A stretch of DNA of 64,000 bases from Camellia lanceoleosa (taxonomy: Eukaryota; Streptophyta; Magnoliopsida; Ericales; Theaceae): assembly GCA_025200525.1 (NCBI GenBank), contig CM045761.1, positions 101,470,182 through 101,534,181 of the forward strand, given 5' to 3'. The notes below the pieces were generated by a model. The model did not search any database. It saw nothing but the letters and a program-made list of their open reading frames with translations, and had not been told where the DNA came from. Both the position numbers and the translations under genes were made by a program. Below are positions 11,651 through 24,332 of this stretch, piece after piece. The first letter of the stretch is position 1. The number at the start of each line of letters is the position of its first letter.

Positions 11651-12430
11651 TTATGAGATGGTTGAGTAAATTATATTTGCAATGGGTATGTTTGGGACAA
11701 TTTCTTAGAAGCTAATAATAAAAAGTAAGAAAATGATTCATTCCTACTAAAAATCTCCTACAAAAGCACATCTTCATAGACTCTGACGGGTAAAAGTTAA
11801 TGTTATAGAGTGAGTGAAAAAATTCTTATCCGTCAAAATCTATGAAAATTTTGTAGGGATGTGCACAACTGTAAAAAGTTTTGAAAAATTATTTTCAGTT
11901 TTTTTTATAAAAAAAATGAAAACTAATTTGATAAAAATAAATATCATTTTTTATTTTTTAAAAAATATTTCTATTCTCCCAAAAGATAAAATTATGTGAA
12001 AATGACAAATATTTTTTTATTTTTTTATTTCTTTCACTCAATTAATTTTAATTTTTTTAGAAAATGTTTTTAAAAATCAAACTAAACATAAATTCTTTAA
12101 CTTATTAATTTACTTCCATTAGTAATTGGAAGTAGAAATTATATTTTGATTTTTTTAAGTCACATCATCCTTATATTTTTTTATACGTTTTTAAAAAAAA
12201 TCAAAAAAAAGTCAAAATATCAATTTTTAACTTACTTTCCAAGATAACCCTAAGGGATTAATTGGAAATGCACTAAATAAGTATATTTATTTGAATCACA
12301 TTACTTCTTTATTTTTTTTATATATTTTTTTATTAAAAAATTAAAAATATATTAAATATGCAAATCCTAAATAATTTGGAAGAGACTGAAAACAATAAAA
12401 AACTCAAACAGCTGTTAAGGGTTGGTTTGG
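11651..12430. other. AT-rich intergenic DNA
   Basis: Long A/T runs and no supported coding sequence. Confidence 0.55.
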
Positions 12431-12636
12431 GGTGTCTTAAAAAAGTACACTTTTTGTCTTTTTACGAAAAAATGTGCAGAAAAGTAGAGATGTGATGTGA
12501 TGGAAAAAAGATAAAAAGATAAAAAGATGGATTATATAGTTCATGCCAAACCAAGTCTAAGTTAAGGATACGGAAGGAGAGGAGAGGGGAGGGAAAAGGC
12601 ATGGAATTCAATTTGAATTGAATTTGGGGACCCTTA

Positions 12637-13036
12637 GGATAAGGGGTCACTGCTGTTCGTGAAGCACAGCAGTGACTGTGGTGCTGCCATTTGAGGTGTA
12701 ATTTGGTCTTATTTTTATGATCCAAACCGTCTATCTTGTAGGGTTTGTTGAGTATTTCATGCCTACCAAAAATTATATTAATCGGATATCAACAACTATA
12801 TGATCGATAACCAAAAAAATGAATAATAAGTTTTATTTTGAGAAATAACATAAATAATATGCAATTCGATCATATAGTTTTTGATATCCGATTAATATGA
12901 TTTTTGGTAGGCATGAAGTACTCAACAAACCCTACAAAATGGACGGTTTGGATCATAAAAATAAGGCCAAATTACACCTCAAATGGCGGCACCACAGTCA
13001 CTGCTGTGCTTCACGCACAGCAGTGACCCCTCATCC
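12637..13036. mobile_element. Long-TIR MULE-type MITE with 9-bp TSD
   Basis: Two arms of about 175 bp are inverse copies: 12637-12812 starts GGATAAGGGGTCACTGCTGT, and the complement of 13036 starts GGATGAGGGGTCACTGCTGT. A spacer of about 50 bp separates them. A perfect 9-bp TSD GGACCCTTA lies at 12628-12636 and 13037-13045. Long arms with a 9-bp TSD indicate a Mutator-like non-autonomous element. Arm identity is about 90% by eye. Each arm also has an internal CACTGCTGT...ACAGCAGTG hairpin. Confidence 0.88.
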
Positions 13037-13045
13037 GGACCCTTA

Positions 13046-14340
13046 AACCATTGAAAATGTTATAGATGATAAATTTTTTATTAAATAAATTATCAAATAT
13101 CTTATATAGGTGCGGAGTTTATAAAATTATAAATCTCACACCTAAAAACATTTAATTATTTATTTAATAGAAAATTTAGTGTCTCTAACATTATTCTAAA
13201 TCATCCTATTTAAAGTTATTTTTTTAAGTCCTCTAGCTAATGAGAAAGTGCCACGTCATCGTTAAATTTGAAATTTATGTAAAAGTCAGAAAATGTACGG
13301 TTAGAATGCTTTTGCAGATGACAGGCTGGCCACACGCCGAATCAGTGAGATAGCGCCCAATCAGCGCTAGCCGACCCGCTTGTAATGTTCCAGTGGATGA
13401 TGAAAGCAATGAGGAAGATACAGCTGTGAATTGTAGAACGACATGTGGCATTAAATGAAAACTTCAACAACTTTAACGGCCTTTCTCGGCTAGACTGTAG
13501 GAAGATAATTTGGTTTGAATGCACTCGATTTATTCTCGAAAAAGGGTAAAGGGGCGCCCCCAAAATGTAAAATAAAGGACGTGCCCCAAGCCACTCATCG
13601 CCCTCCAAATTTTTACAATCGCCGTCATATGACAGCCAGAGTGATCTTTTCCTTTATTTCAATAATTAAAATACATAAGAATTTTTTATTTTTTTATTAA
13701 AAAAAACTCTAAACTTCAAGCCACAGTACAAATTAAACCCCTAAGTTTTTATATGTTTCAATTTAAAATCTAATATTTCAATTCGATATTAAGGGATCAT
13801 TTGGTATTGGCTAGTATAGTCAATTGTTTTAGCTTGAGATTTTTTTAGCCTCGTTTGGTTTTTGTTTTGAAACTTTTTTGACTTTTGTGAGAGAAAAAAT
13901 ATAATGATTATGAATAAAAAGTGATAATTTGTCTTATTCACTTATATAGCTTATTTTATTTTTTTGTACTTTTTTAATCTCAAAATGTTAGCCAAACGAT
14001 CACTAATTCCACATCCACATCAAAAAATTGTACAATAGTCACATAGTACTACGTGGCTATACTCATTTACAAATTACCATTCATTATAGCACCTCTTATT
14101 TCTCAATTACTTAACATAAATAATTAATATTCCACATTCTCTACTAATCATATTACCATGGAGCACCACGTGTCCCGAACTACCGAATAATCACCTATGT
14201 TCATCTCTGTTAATTTATTTAACAAAATATTTACAGTACATATGGCATTTCCTCACTTGCTCTTTTAATAATCCTAATTTGAACTTGTTTACACCATATC
14301 ACTACCCTCATTTTATCATCTATCATTACATTAGAGCTAA
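13046..14340. other. AT-rich intergenic DNA with MITE-like fragments
   Basis: GCCTCGTTTGGTTTTTG near 13848 and GTTAGCCAAACGATCAC near 13990 are opposed and could bound a small MITE. Otherwise no gene was recognised. The sequence around 13330-13650 is less AT-rich but has no recognisable protein. Confidence 0.45.
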
Positions 14341-14344
14341 GAAT

Positions 14345-15925
14345 GTAAAATTGGCTCGCGGCCTGTGTGAGCCCAACCAGGCCCGGGACTTTAGGCCTAA
14401 ATTCGGACCATCTGTTTCACAGCCTGATCTGGCTTAAATTTTTTTCCCTATTCAGCCCGATCCAGCCCACTCACAACAGCTCCTTGCCAGTGTGCAGTGT
14501 CCAATAATAAAAAGATTTGAAAAATAAATAAAATTCTTCAAACAGTCAAATGACCATTTCCTACCAACGACCACCAATTTTTATTTTTATTTTTATAAAT
14601 TAACTCCTCCCTCTTCTCAACTCTTGTAAATGCCACATTTCTCCCATTTTATTTCTCACAAATATATCTCTCTCTCAAACTCTCATTCTTTCTTAACTAT
14701 TAACTCTCTCAATTAATTTTGAAGTCTCATTCATAAGTGGCAATTATAATCGTGCAAGAAGAAACTTTTATCAGAAGAAGCTAATTTTTGTATTGCATTC
14801 ACCAGTCGATAACATTAATTATTTGAATTAATATTTATTAGCTACTCACTTTTTTTACGTTAATTATTTCGTAACATATATTAGTTGTTATTTCGAAATT
14901 CATTATTGTTTACTTATTATTTTAATTAATTTTCAGTTCATATATATTATTTTACGTACATTACTATGGATACTAATATTCCTAATGTTTATGTTGATAT
15001 TAATGCATACACACAATATGAATCTGTTGATTCTCCTTCTACTGTATCTAATATTCCTCTTTTAATAGCAGCAGCATCATCATCTAGGGACACGTCTAGT
15101 ATTGTTTGGGAGCATTTTGAAAGAGTACCTATAATTAATCCTGATAGTACAAGTGTATTTAAAAAAATTATAAATATTATGCAAATTTACTTAGTGTTGC
15201 ATCTGTAAGAGTACTAGCCATCTAAAAATACATGCTCAAAGACATTTACAAAGTCAATAACCTGATATTAGAACTCAAATGCAATTAGGGATTTCATCAA
15301 CTAGTAATTTGCAAATATTTTTATATGATTCTATACATGCACAAAATTCTATAGTTGATTATATTATTAAAAAAGAATAATATTTTTCTACTAGTGAATG
15401 TTTCGATTTTTAGAAATGACTCAAAGAGGTTTTGCACCGCAATATCAAGATTTTTCAAAAAATACGACTAGAAACAAGATTTTAAAGAAATTTGAGAATA
15501 TTAAAAATGAATTATTTGACATTTTAAAAAATTTGAATCGAAGAGTTTGTTTAACATTTGATCTGTGGTCAAATAATGGTTTAGAATATCAATGAATCAC
15601 TACACGTTTTGTGGATAATGTTTGGAAATTAAATAAAAGAATTATTTCATTTAGATTAATTGAACTTTCATATATTGGTTATTCACTTAGGATAAAAATA
15701 AGAAATTTAATATATGAGTGAACTTTGCAAAATAAAATATTTACCATTAGTTTAGATAATGGAACATATTCCAATAAGTCTGTAACTCATTTGAAATCAA
15801 TTTTATAATTACTTGTTAACGGTGATTTATATGTTCGTTGTTGTACTCATATTTTAAACTTGATTGTTAAAAAAACAAAAAGTATTTATAGCATTTTTTT
15901 TATATTTACTTTCAAATATGATACA
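14345..15925 (+). pseudogene. hAT transposase, 5' half (broken)
   Basis: The frame begins MDTNIPNVYVDINAY at 14966 and gives a BED-finger-like start (TSSIVWEHFERV). After breaks come QRGFAPQYQDFSKNTTRNKI, LNRRVCLTFDLWSNN (15530-15580), then 'TRFVDNVWKLNKRIISFRLI', 'FTISLDNG' and 'VRCCTHILNLIV' (about 15835-15870). These are the successive conserved blocks of Ac/RICESLEEPER-type hAT transposases, including the CLTxDxW and HILNLIV motifs. Several stops and frameshifts show it is dead. Upstream, GGCCCGGGACTT and CAGCCCGATCCAGCCC at 14380-14475 resemble hAT subterminal motifs. The gene continues at 20450 after an insertion. Confidence 0.82.
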
Positions 15926-16129
15926 TCTACAACATTTTCTAATAAAATAGTATTAGGTGATAACATTATATTTTTTATAGCATTTATTCTAATTTTAATA
16001 GCCTTTTACAATTGTTGTTAAAAATTAAGCGTGGTTATGATTTTAATCACATTTTGTAAATGTTATAAATGAAAATATAATGCTATCTTAGATATTAAAA
16101 TATAAATTCCAAAATTTTAGCACTAAAGG

Positions 16130-18450
16130 TATCCCATGATCCCACTTTCAAGTAGTTTCCTAATTTCTCTCTCATTGTGGATAATCCAAAGCAATACTAG
16201 TAGGATTTTTGCTCCATAAAGTTTCTTGTTTCAGTATTTTTCTTCTTAACGCAAAGGTAATACTCTCTCCCTGTAATGCCTTCAAAATATGGTACAAATC
16301 ACCTAAGAGATTCACAAGCATAATAAGAAATATATTATTTCCATTCATCAGAGTTTTTATTACCAAAGAGATTACATGTATTACACTTTCATAAATATTC
16401 ATTCTGAAACTACAGCATGTAACACTAATGGATAACAACAAAAATAAATGCCCTACAGGCTTATATCTTTCCAAAAGATAGCTTGGTTACAATAAAAGAG
16501 AGTCATAAGCTCTTTACAATTAAAGCCCTCAACTTAAAAGAAAATATATAACCACAAAGCCAAAATAACAAAAATAAAAAATAAAAAATAGAGCCTCCAA
16601 CCCCTAAGCCTCCCAAACTATGTCCTTGGAGGCGGCATGTCACCTGTAAATGATTTCCTAAGTAGGGTGAGCCAAAACCCAGTAGAGATATACTAAAACA
16701 ATATATGAGAATTAACTAAGATGTCAGTATCAGATAAATGTTCAATACTTGCAAACTAACTTACACTCTTTCCATAATCAATCATTATCGACATCTATAT
16801 CCTAGTCTATTTCTACTCATTTATCCAAATCAATTCATTGGTATAGTTCATTGTAACCTAAACAATTCAAAACGAGATTACAACTCATTTAATAATAATT
16901 CAATAACAATCATTATTCAAACACTTCAATTTTTTTGCTATTTTACGGAATCACATCCGAGTGAACCGACACCCATATATATATAAGATTTCGGGACTTG
17001 CACCCTAGACACTCCGACTAACTTAGTTTTCAATGGAGTTCATCCCCTATCTCCTTCCAAACAATGGAGTACATCCCCTATCTCCTTTCAAACAAAGATA
17101 TATGTACAATGTATTTAAAAACGTTATCATATACAATGACTACCAAATTCACACATTCAACAATTTAATCAACCGTCATATTCAATGACATAATTCATAT
17201 GACTAGTTTCAATTTACCTAGTTCTCATGTAGTTTCTACAACAATCATAGTTATCCTCCACCAATAACCCAAAACAGATATTTCTAAACAGATAAACAAA
17301 TCTATCAAACAGATAATTTGCCAAATTTTTCATAGGTGAGAGATTTATCAAATCCAACAACACCATTCATTTATATGCCCTTCCAATTTCATATTTCTCG
17401 TATCAATTTCATTATTTATACAAATAATTTATTTAACTCATATTAGGGCAAATCTTTCCCTTTTTCAAATATCAATTCCAAGGCTCAATCTCACCACGTA
17501 TTCTCACATAACATCAAAATCAAGACCTCACATACATATATGAAGCCAAATATAGAAAACCCCTCTTTCAAAAATAAAAATTCAAATCCAAACCCTAACT
17601 TCACCCAAATCTTTCCAAATCCCACCATTTATACAAAATGACAAACACCTAGGTTAAAACCCATATCAAAGAGTAGAATATCCCTACCTCAAAAGTAAAG
17701 CTCAAAGAGGAAGAAGGAGAAACTTTGAAGATGCCCAAAACTCAAACTTTCTTGGATCAGATGGAAGTCCACGAGTTGCTCTACCTTTTTAATAAAGGGA
17801 CTAGGGTTGCGAGCCCTCTAAATCAAAGTGTATTTATAGAAAGAGAGAGTATTTTAGAGAGAGAATGAGTTGGGCTAGGGTTTTGAGTAGAATGTGATGC
17901 AAAAGTGATGCAGAAGAGCTCTGCTGTGAACTGATATACGCAGTCCTTGCTCGAGCGAAGGAGTTATCGCTCGAGCGACTAGACACAACAAGAGACCTCG
18001 CTCGAGCGCAGAATGCAAAGCTTCAGGTCTGCCACAGACGCATACACACACTCGAGTGAAGAATCAATTTCACCAGGCTCGCTCGAGCGCAAGAAGCTTT
18101 GCTCGAGCGAAGAACTTCCCCTTCCCAGAAAAACTATGTATGGGAGAGAAACCTGAAGACCCTCAAACCTTGCTCAAGCGCAAAAAACCTCACTCGAGCG
18201 AAGAAGCCAATTACACAAGGCTCGCTCGAGTGCAAGAAGTCTCTCTTGAACAAAGAGGCCAAAATCTGGGCAACAACAATCTAAACCAATCAACAACCAA
18301 TCTGTTCCAAACACGCCCAATAAGTTCCAAAACTCAAATACAAAGAGTCAAAGGGGAAAAACAAAACATTGATACAATATTCAACCACGGAATCCAAGTC
18401 CGGGACACAATGAAGGTCGGGGCAAAACCAGAATCGCTATACTTCCTCTT
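16130..18450 (-). repeat. Long LTR-like repeat in antisense, with CTCGAGCG cluster
   Basis: Read on the minus strand, 16985-16930 (CGAAATCTTATATATATATG, GGGTGTCGGTTCACTCGGAT) resembles the 'tacatgggtgccggt...' units in the LTR-like repeats at 25.5 and 28.2 kb. The block 17940-18245 carries many GCTCGAGCGAAG units also found in the solo LTR at 46.7-46.95 kb. A pyrimidine-rich to purine-rich trend suits an LTR, but no termini or TSD could be set. Nested inside the insertion at 15926-20449. Confidence 0.35.
17944..18245. repeat. CTCGCTCGAGCG palindrome cluster
   Basis: About nine copies of GCTCGAGCG(A/C) and close variants lie in 300 bp, spaced irregularly (15-45 bp). The core CGCTCGAGCG is a perfect palindrome and CpG-rich, standing out in an AT-rich context. 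Confidence 0.75.
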
Positions 18451-18661
18451 TTAATTATATTCATCACTTATATGTAATATATATTGATTATAGTTTCTAT
18501 TGGATTTGATATAAAAGCCTCAAAGAACATCAATTGATCTTAAGTGCAGTCGAGAAAAGAGAAGATTCTAAGAACAAATTGTGAGTATTTTTTTTTTTTT
18601 TTTATAATTTTCTTGGAGTGATTCGATGTATGTATATTGGTTTGCAATAATTTATGAATTA

Positions 18662-18731
18662 AGTTAATTTTGCTTTTGTGTATATATGTATGTATATATA
18701 TATGTGTGTGTGTGCGCGCGCGTGTGTGTGT
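18662..18731. repeat. Compound TATG / GT / GC / GT microsatellite
   Basis: A TATATGTATGTATATA block is followed by alternating (TG)n, (CG)n and (TG)n. It is strictly alternating purine-pyrimidine over about 30 bp. Confidence 0.85.
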
Positions 18732-20449
18732 ATTCATTTTCTTGCACTAATAATTTCTATTCAACGAACAACTAATCGTAATGAATGTTATAAGAAATGG
18801 ATTTTGAAAGTGATGTAATCTAGAAATCGAGACATAAATTTTCATATTTGTGTCAAGAATATAAGTGTTTGGTGGAGATTAAAAGTGTATATTGTGAGGT
18901 TCATGTATAAAATGAATTTAAACCACATATTAATATTTAGTAATTTGTCAATAAAATTTCTAAATTTATAATATTACTATTTGAAAATTGAAATTCTTGA
19001 TTTACATGAGTTTCTTTGATTCGAGGCTTTTGCAAGGTGTTTAGATACAACTTTGAAAGGTCCTCCGTATTTATGAGAGGTTTCAATTCTTGGGTATATC
19101 CATATATAGCACATAATGAGTATAAAAATTATATCAGATTAACCATGGTAACTATAAAATGTTGTGTACCTTAAATTCTATTATCTAATTTTTTTTTTTG
19201 AGCCAAAAATTAGTAATTTATTTGACTAAATCCTTTAGCATGATGTGAATTGTTGTGATTTTGGATCTTATATGATGATTTTGAATCTTTTTGGATTTTT
19301 TTTTTAATTTTTAATTTCTTATTTCAAGAAAGTAAAGATGAGATAAATGACAGAACCAAATGACTTGCATTCTGCTTTTATATGCTAGACCAAGTAATAT
19401 AGTGGCAATGGATTTAAATAAAGAATTCTAAAATATTGACATTCTACTCATTTTATTTTTTTAATCTTGCATGTAAAGAGATACTCTCCATTTCGTATTT
19501 ATGATAACATTTTTTTTTATTTTTTTTGTGGTGTCTGTTGATTTACTTATATAATCAATCTAAAGTTACTAACCTAGATATTTAATTCTTCAATGAAGTC
19601 AACTTTCTTACTTCATTGGGTATGAAAGCAAGATTGAATCACTTGAGCTTATGGATTGTTTAGATACACGTATTTTTATTTTTTTAATTTCTCTTTTAAC
19701 CATGAGGATCTAATTAATTGTTTTTTTGCAGGCTTCTTTATGAAGAAGAGGGATCAAATTCGTATGAGAAGCAAGCTTGAAGGATGAGAAATTCATAGGT
19801 GAAGAAATGGGGTATTTGAGTGAATGCGGATTATTTTGACCTTTAAATGGACAAATTTAGGACTTAAGCTTTTTGTATGCTATATTTTAATGTTGTGAAA
19901 TTTATATTTTGGTACTTTACCCAAACGATGTAATTATTTTGTTCTTTTAATGATGGTTGCTATTCTTTAAGTAGTGGATGATAATATTTTTATATTTGTC
20001 AATGAAGATTTTCTTTCCATTAGAACGGTAATATTGATGATAATATTTCCATTACATTATCAGCTTCAGGTTTTTTAAATATATAATGTAGCAGGTATTT
20101 ATTGTATCAAATAAATGCTACACAAAAAGTGATATACATTATTATAGCATTCATAAATAGCGATGATATGGTATATAATAACGTTGTTAGATTATTGAAA
20201 AAGAGATTTTATAACAATTATAAATTGCTATGGTTCTATTTTTAATCAACTTTTAACCATTTCATAGCATTCTAAGAATGCTACAATATACTTTTCATAA
20301 TATTCATCCATAGCATTCTATGAAAGTTATAAAAAATGATAGATTTTTAATAACATGGGCTAACATAGAATGCCAACGAATGCTATCGTTTATTTAAGAT
20401 AACATTCATTGCATGTTATCAAAAGTGATATTTGTTGTATGTAGAGACT

Positions 20450-21469
20450 TCTGTATTGGTAATAAAAAAAATGCGGTTCTTACTATATGTCTTCTGCTAA
20501 TCGAATTTTAGAATACAAGAAAATTTGTTAACGAGAAGGTATGTTATTTAAAAAATTAATTTTAGATATAGAAAACAAGTGTAATTCAACGTATAATATG
20601 TTAAAAAGAGCTTGTAAATAAATAAATAAAAAAAGAAATAGATTTAGTTTTTACAACAACATCAATATGGGAAGTACTGACTCTCACGAAACTTAATTGG
20701 CACCAAGTAGTCTTATATAAAGATTTTAAAAAAAAATTTGATACTGCAACAAAATTATTTTCTTATATATTCCTACTTCACCATTTGTTTTACACATGTT
20801 AGCAAGAAGAATGTGAGTTTTCACAAAATATGGAAAATGAATATTATGTAACCATTATTATTGCAATGAAAGAAAAGTTCAATAAATATATTGATTCATT
20901 GCCTCATCTTTAAGTTTAGCCATAATAATTCATCCTAGGTATAAAGAAATTGATTTACAAAAAACGTATTTTCGCTGAATAAGAACAACTTGCCCATATT
21001 ATGAAAACACGCAAAAAAATATTTGAAGAATACATGGCCACTGTATATGCAAATACACACACTACACCAGTCTCATCTCGAATTGGAAGATTAAGTGTTT
21101 TTTCAGCAATAAAAAATAGAAGAATATCTCAACATGCAAGTATAAGTAGTTTTGAATTACAACGCTATTTAGATAGCCCACTAGTGGATGATAGCGGAGA
21201 TTTTGATATTTTGGATTGATGGAAACAAAATGAATCTATGTGACTTGTGCTTTCACAGATGACCCATGATATACTAACCATTGCTATTTCTATGATCATT
21301 TCTGAAACAGTTTTTAGTGTAGGTGGACAGGGTGCTGAGCGATTACCGCAGCAAGCTTACACCTGAAATGATTGAGACACTAATAATATCCAGAGATTAT
21401 ATACATGCACAAACAAAAAGACAAAATTATAGTGAAAATGTAATAATTGGAATAGACTCATCGCCTTAA
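20450..21469 (+). pseudogene. hAT transposase, 3' half with C-terminal dimerisation domain
   Basis: The block LDIENKCNSTYNMLKRACK (20565-20620) matches the WNSTYLML-type hAT motif with the Trp replaced by Cys. The region 21001-21219 reads as a frame ending SSFELQRYLDSPLVDDSGDF, then DILD. A stop follows where WWKQNE is expected (here a stop, then WKQNES). Past more breaks come ILTIAISMIISETVFSVGGQG and a last RDYIHAQTKRQNYSEN, ending at a TAA at 21467-21469. The SELxxYL...WW...SAFS order is the hAT C-terminal dimerisation region. Several frameshifts make it non-functional. Confidence 0.85.
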
Positions 21470-22340
21470 TTATATGGATCACATCAACTCCAATCTTCTC
21501 AACCATTGTAATAATCAATCCTAAATAACGAAAATGTTCACTCTTAAATAGTTCTTGGTTCTCAATCTTCATTTCTCATCTGCTTCCTTCGTTACTTCCT
21601 TCGTTACTTTTACTAAGATTACACTCCATGTACTCTATCTTAATTCTGCTTATCCTAAATCCTTTAGATTCAAGTGTTTTTCTCAAAGTCTCTAACTTAG
21701 TGTTAACTCTTTCTCTAGTCTCATCTATTGACACGACATCATATGCAAAAAGCATATATCATGGCACATCATCTTGAATATTTCTCATCAACTCATCCAT
21801 AACTAAACCAAAAAGAGAAGGACTTAAGATTAATCCTTGGTGTAACCCTACAGTAATTAGAAATTCACTTGTTTCTCCAACAGACGATCTAATAGTAGTC
21901 ACTACACCTTCATACATATCCCTAATCATATCAATGTAACCTTTTGTCACCCATTTTTTCTCTACCACCCACCAGATTATATCTCGAGGCACTCTATCAT
22001 ATGTTTTCTCAAGATCGATAAAAACCATATGAATCTCTCTTTTCTTTTCCCTATACTTTTCTATTACTCTCCTTAGAAAAATAGATAGATCACTTCCATT
22101 GTTAACCTACTAGGCATAAACCCAAATGGATTCTTTGATACCTTTATTATATCTTACAATCGACGTTCCATTACTCTCTCTCACACTTTCATTATATGAC
22201 ACATTAGCTTGATTCCTCTACAGTTGTTATAGTTTTGGACATCTCCTTTATTCTTATAGATTGACACTAAAATACTCTTCCTCCACTTCTCTGGCATTTT
22301 CCTAATAAACAAAATCTTACTAAATAACTTAATCAACTAA
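21470..22340 (-). pseudogene. LINE (non-LTR) reverse transcriptase fragment
   Basis: Minus-strand reading gives, in order, SILVSIYKNKGDVQNYNNCR (about 22285-22225), then GIKLM, then VFIDLEKTYDRVPRDIIWW (about 22025-21970). After that come VGLHQGLILSPSLFGLVMDE (about 21850-21790) and '[19 protein letters not shown]', where the usual FADD catalytic motif reads FAYD. It continues as [19 protein letters not shown] and ends near SEHFRYLGLIITM at 21545-21505. This is the RT domain of an L1-like plant LINE. Stops and the altered FADD motif show decay. It abuts the hAT 3' end directly, so the LINE may have truncated the hAT terminus. Confidence 0.85.
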
Positions 22341-22534
22341 GTAACTTCCTTCTTACCCAAACGGGGCCAGTATTAATTCTAAATTGTAACATTTCATCCT
22401 CCTAATTTATTATTATTATTTTTAATATGAACTTTTATGACAAAAATAAAAGTATCCGTAAAATAAATTGATAGAAATTTGACATATGGTTCGTATATAA
22501 CATTTTAAATGTTATTGAATGTTTAAAATGATAT

Positions 22535-22552
22535 TATTTCTCTTTTCTTTTC

Positions 22553-22585
<33 letters not shown>

Positions 22586-22610
22586 CATTCATTCATTCAT
22601 TTATTCTATT
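22535..22610. repeat. (TTTTC)n microsatellite followed by (CATT)n
   Basis: TTTTC/TTTCT units run for about 50 bp, then CATTCATTCATTCATT. Confidence 0.85.
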
Positions 22611-22617
22611 ATAAGGT

Positions 22618-22770
22618 GAACACACCTAGAAGTGAGACTCGAACATTGAGTTTAATAAATAAGAATCTTATCACTTAAGTCCCATAATATATATTTTATT
22701 TTATTTTTACTTATTTGAATTGCACACGCATCGTGTGTACCAACCGCTAGCACTATTATAAAGTGAATGC
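22618..22770 (-). mobile_element. tRNA-derived SINE-like repeat, copy 1
   Basis: On the minus strand it reads GGACTTAAGTGATAAG (box A-like) then TGTTCGAGTCTCAC (box B-like). The rest is about 70% similar to the copy at 22930-23100, including the TTTATTTTTACTTATTTGAAT and CGTGTG(T/C)ACCAACCG(C/T)TAG tail. SINE identity is an inference from the box A/B spacing. Confidence 0.4.
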
Positions 22771-22929
22771 ATTTTGTGGTGTCCTAAAGCCTTCTATCAT
22801 TATGCTGCAAAGTGTTTACTTTTCTTTTAAAATAACCTCTAGTACTATTATAAAGTGAACACGTTCGGTGGTGTCCTTAAAACAACCTCTACAATATCTA
22901 TTTTTTTCTTTAAAAAGAAAAAAAAAAAT

Positions 22930-23100
22930 TAGATAGATGGGAGAAGTGGAACTCGAACCTTAGATTTTAGGTCTAATGAAGAAAATTACCATTTGAGTCA
23001 CACACAATATATAATAAGTATTTTATTTTATTTTTACTTATTTGAATTACACACACATCCCGTGTGCCAACCGTTAGTAAATAAATTAAATGTACAAGTC
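22930..23100 (-). mobile_element. tRNA-derived SINE-like repeat, copy 2
   Basis: The minus strand gives TGACTCAAATGGTAATTTTC (box A-like) and AAGGTTCGAGTTCCAC (good box B: GGTTCGAGTTCC), followed by a T/A-rich tail. It shares the ACACACACATCCCGTGTGCC flank type with copy 1. Confidence 0.45.
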
Positions 23101-24330
23101 TTGTCTATCATTTGCCAATTAAAAGAAAGAAAAAGAAAAGTATTGTCCTCTGTTTACCCAATAATGTTATAGTAGTAAATTATTGATTACAAGCGATATA
23201 TTTAGGTAATATTATTGTTATATTATATATTAATTAAAAAATATTATGGCCATATTTGTTTGGGAAGATATGGCTCTGGGATTAGATTAATAATCTGATA
23301 AAATGCATAATTTGATATTTGACTTATAAAATTGAGGTCTGAACTAATATTCATTGGGACATAGTGTTTCCTATATCAAGGACTATTGAATATCGAGAGG
23401 AAAGTTGATACAAAATAAATGACTAAGAAGAGGTTCAATACACAATAATAAAGCATCATAAATGTCAAATTGTAATTTATTAATTTTCTTAAAAAACAAA
23501 ACCGTTTGCAACATAGTGAAGGGTTCCTTGGGCGCACACTCACGCATTTTTGGGGGAGCTTTTTAATTACGCATTCAATTTCTTTCTACTAGTAATCCGT
23601 ACTATACACAAGCAAGTAATAAAAAGTGGTGAACAATGTTAAAAATTCACTATTAAATACTATGATGCTAATTTAGATGGTGATATTTGATTTATCTCAC
23701 TATGTATAAAAAAAAATAAATAAATAAAGTTTAAATTTGAAAATAAACTATAAGAATATAAGAATAAAAAAAGAAAAAAAATAGATGAATCCTAGAAAAA
23801 AGAGATAGAGAGAAATTCAATTAACATCAAATGAAGATTGAAAAAAAAAATCACATTCAAACTTAAAAATTAAAAAAATAAAATAAGATAAACTTGAAAA
23901 AGAAAAGAAAATATAATATGATTCTAATAATAGAAGAATTGGAGAGGGTAATAGTTTAAAATTTGGATAAGAGTGAAATGCCACTTATAATTTCTTAAAA
24001 TTTGTAATAAAAAATTAAAAAAAAAAACTCAAAAATAAGAGAAGAATTGAGGTAGTAGATTAAAAATTAGATAAGAGTGCTACTTATAATTTTTTAAAAT
24101 TTAAATTTACTTACCAAAATGACATTGCCACATCATAATTATGATATTTTTTTCTATAAATTTTATGTATGTATAGCATTTTCCAATCATCAAATGTAAA
24201 TTGAATCAAAGTATACACTAGCACTTGTGTCCTCTAAACTATTAGAGAATGTATTTAATTCCTTTATTTTCATATTGGAAGCCTTTGGAGTTGTTATAAT
24301 TTAGTTTTGTAGGAGTACAATTCAATTTAG
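23101..24330. other. AT-rich intergenic DNA
   Basis: No gene was recognised. Long A-rich tracts occur at 23700-24110. Confidence 0.5.
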
Positions 24331-24332
24331 AC

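Larger units (their letters stand above)
15926..20449. mobile_element. About 4.5-kb insertion splitting the hAT gene (CACTA-like termini?)
   Basis: The hAT coding blocks stop after HILNLIVKKTKS at about 15880-15920 and resume with a block like LDIENKCNSTYNMLKRACK at 20565-20620, so the material between is an insertion. Its ends are roughly inverse: CTACAACATTTTCT at about 15928, and the complement of TGTTGTATGTAG at 20433-20445. Subterminal GATAACATT/AATGTTATC and ATAGCATT motifs occur at both ends. This fits a CACTA-type element but an exact TSD was not found. The interior holds an LTR-like segment and transcript-like splice motifs, but no transposase was recognised. Confidence 0.45.

Noticed and set aside
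22618..23100. A genuine tRNA gene in the SINE-like copies
   Set aside because: Box A and box B are degenerate and no cloverleaf or anticodon stem could be drawn.
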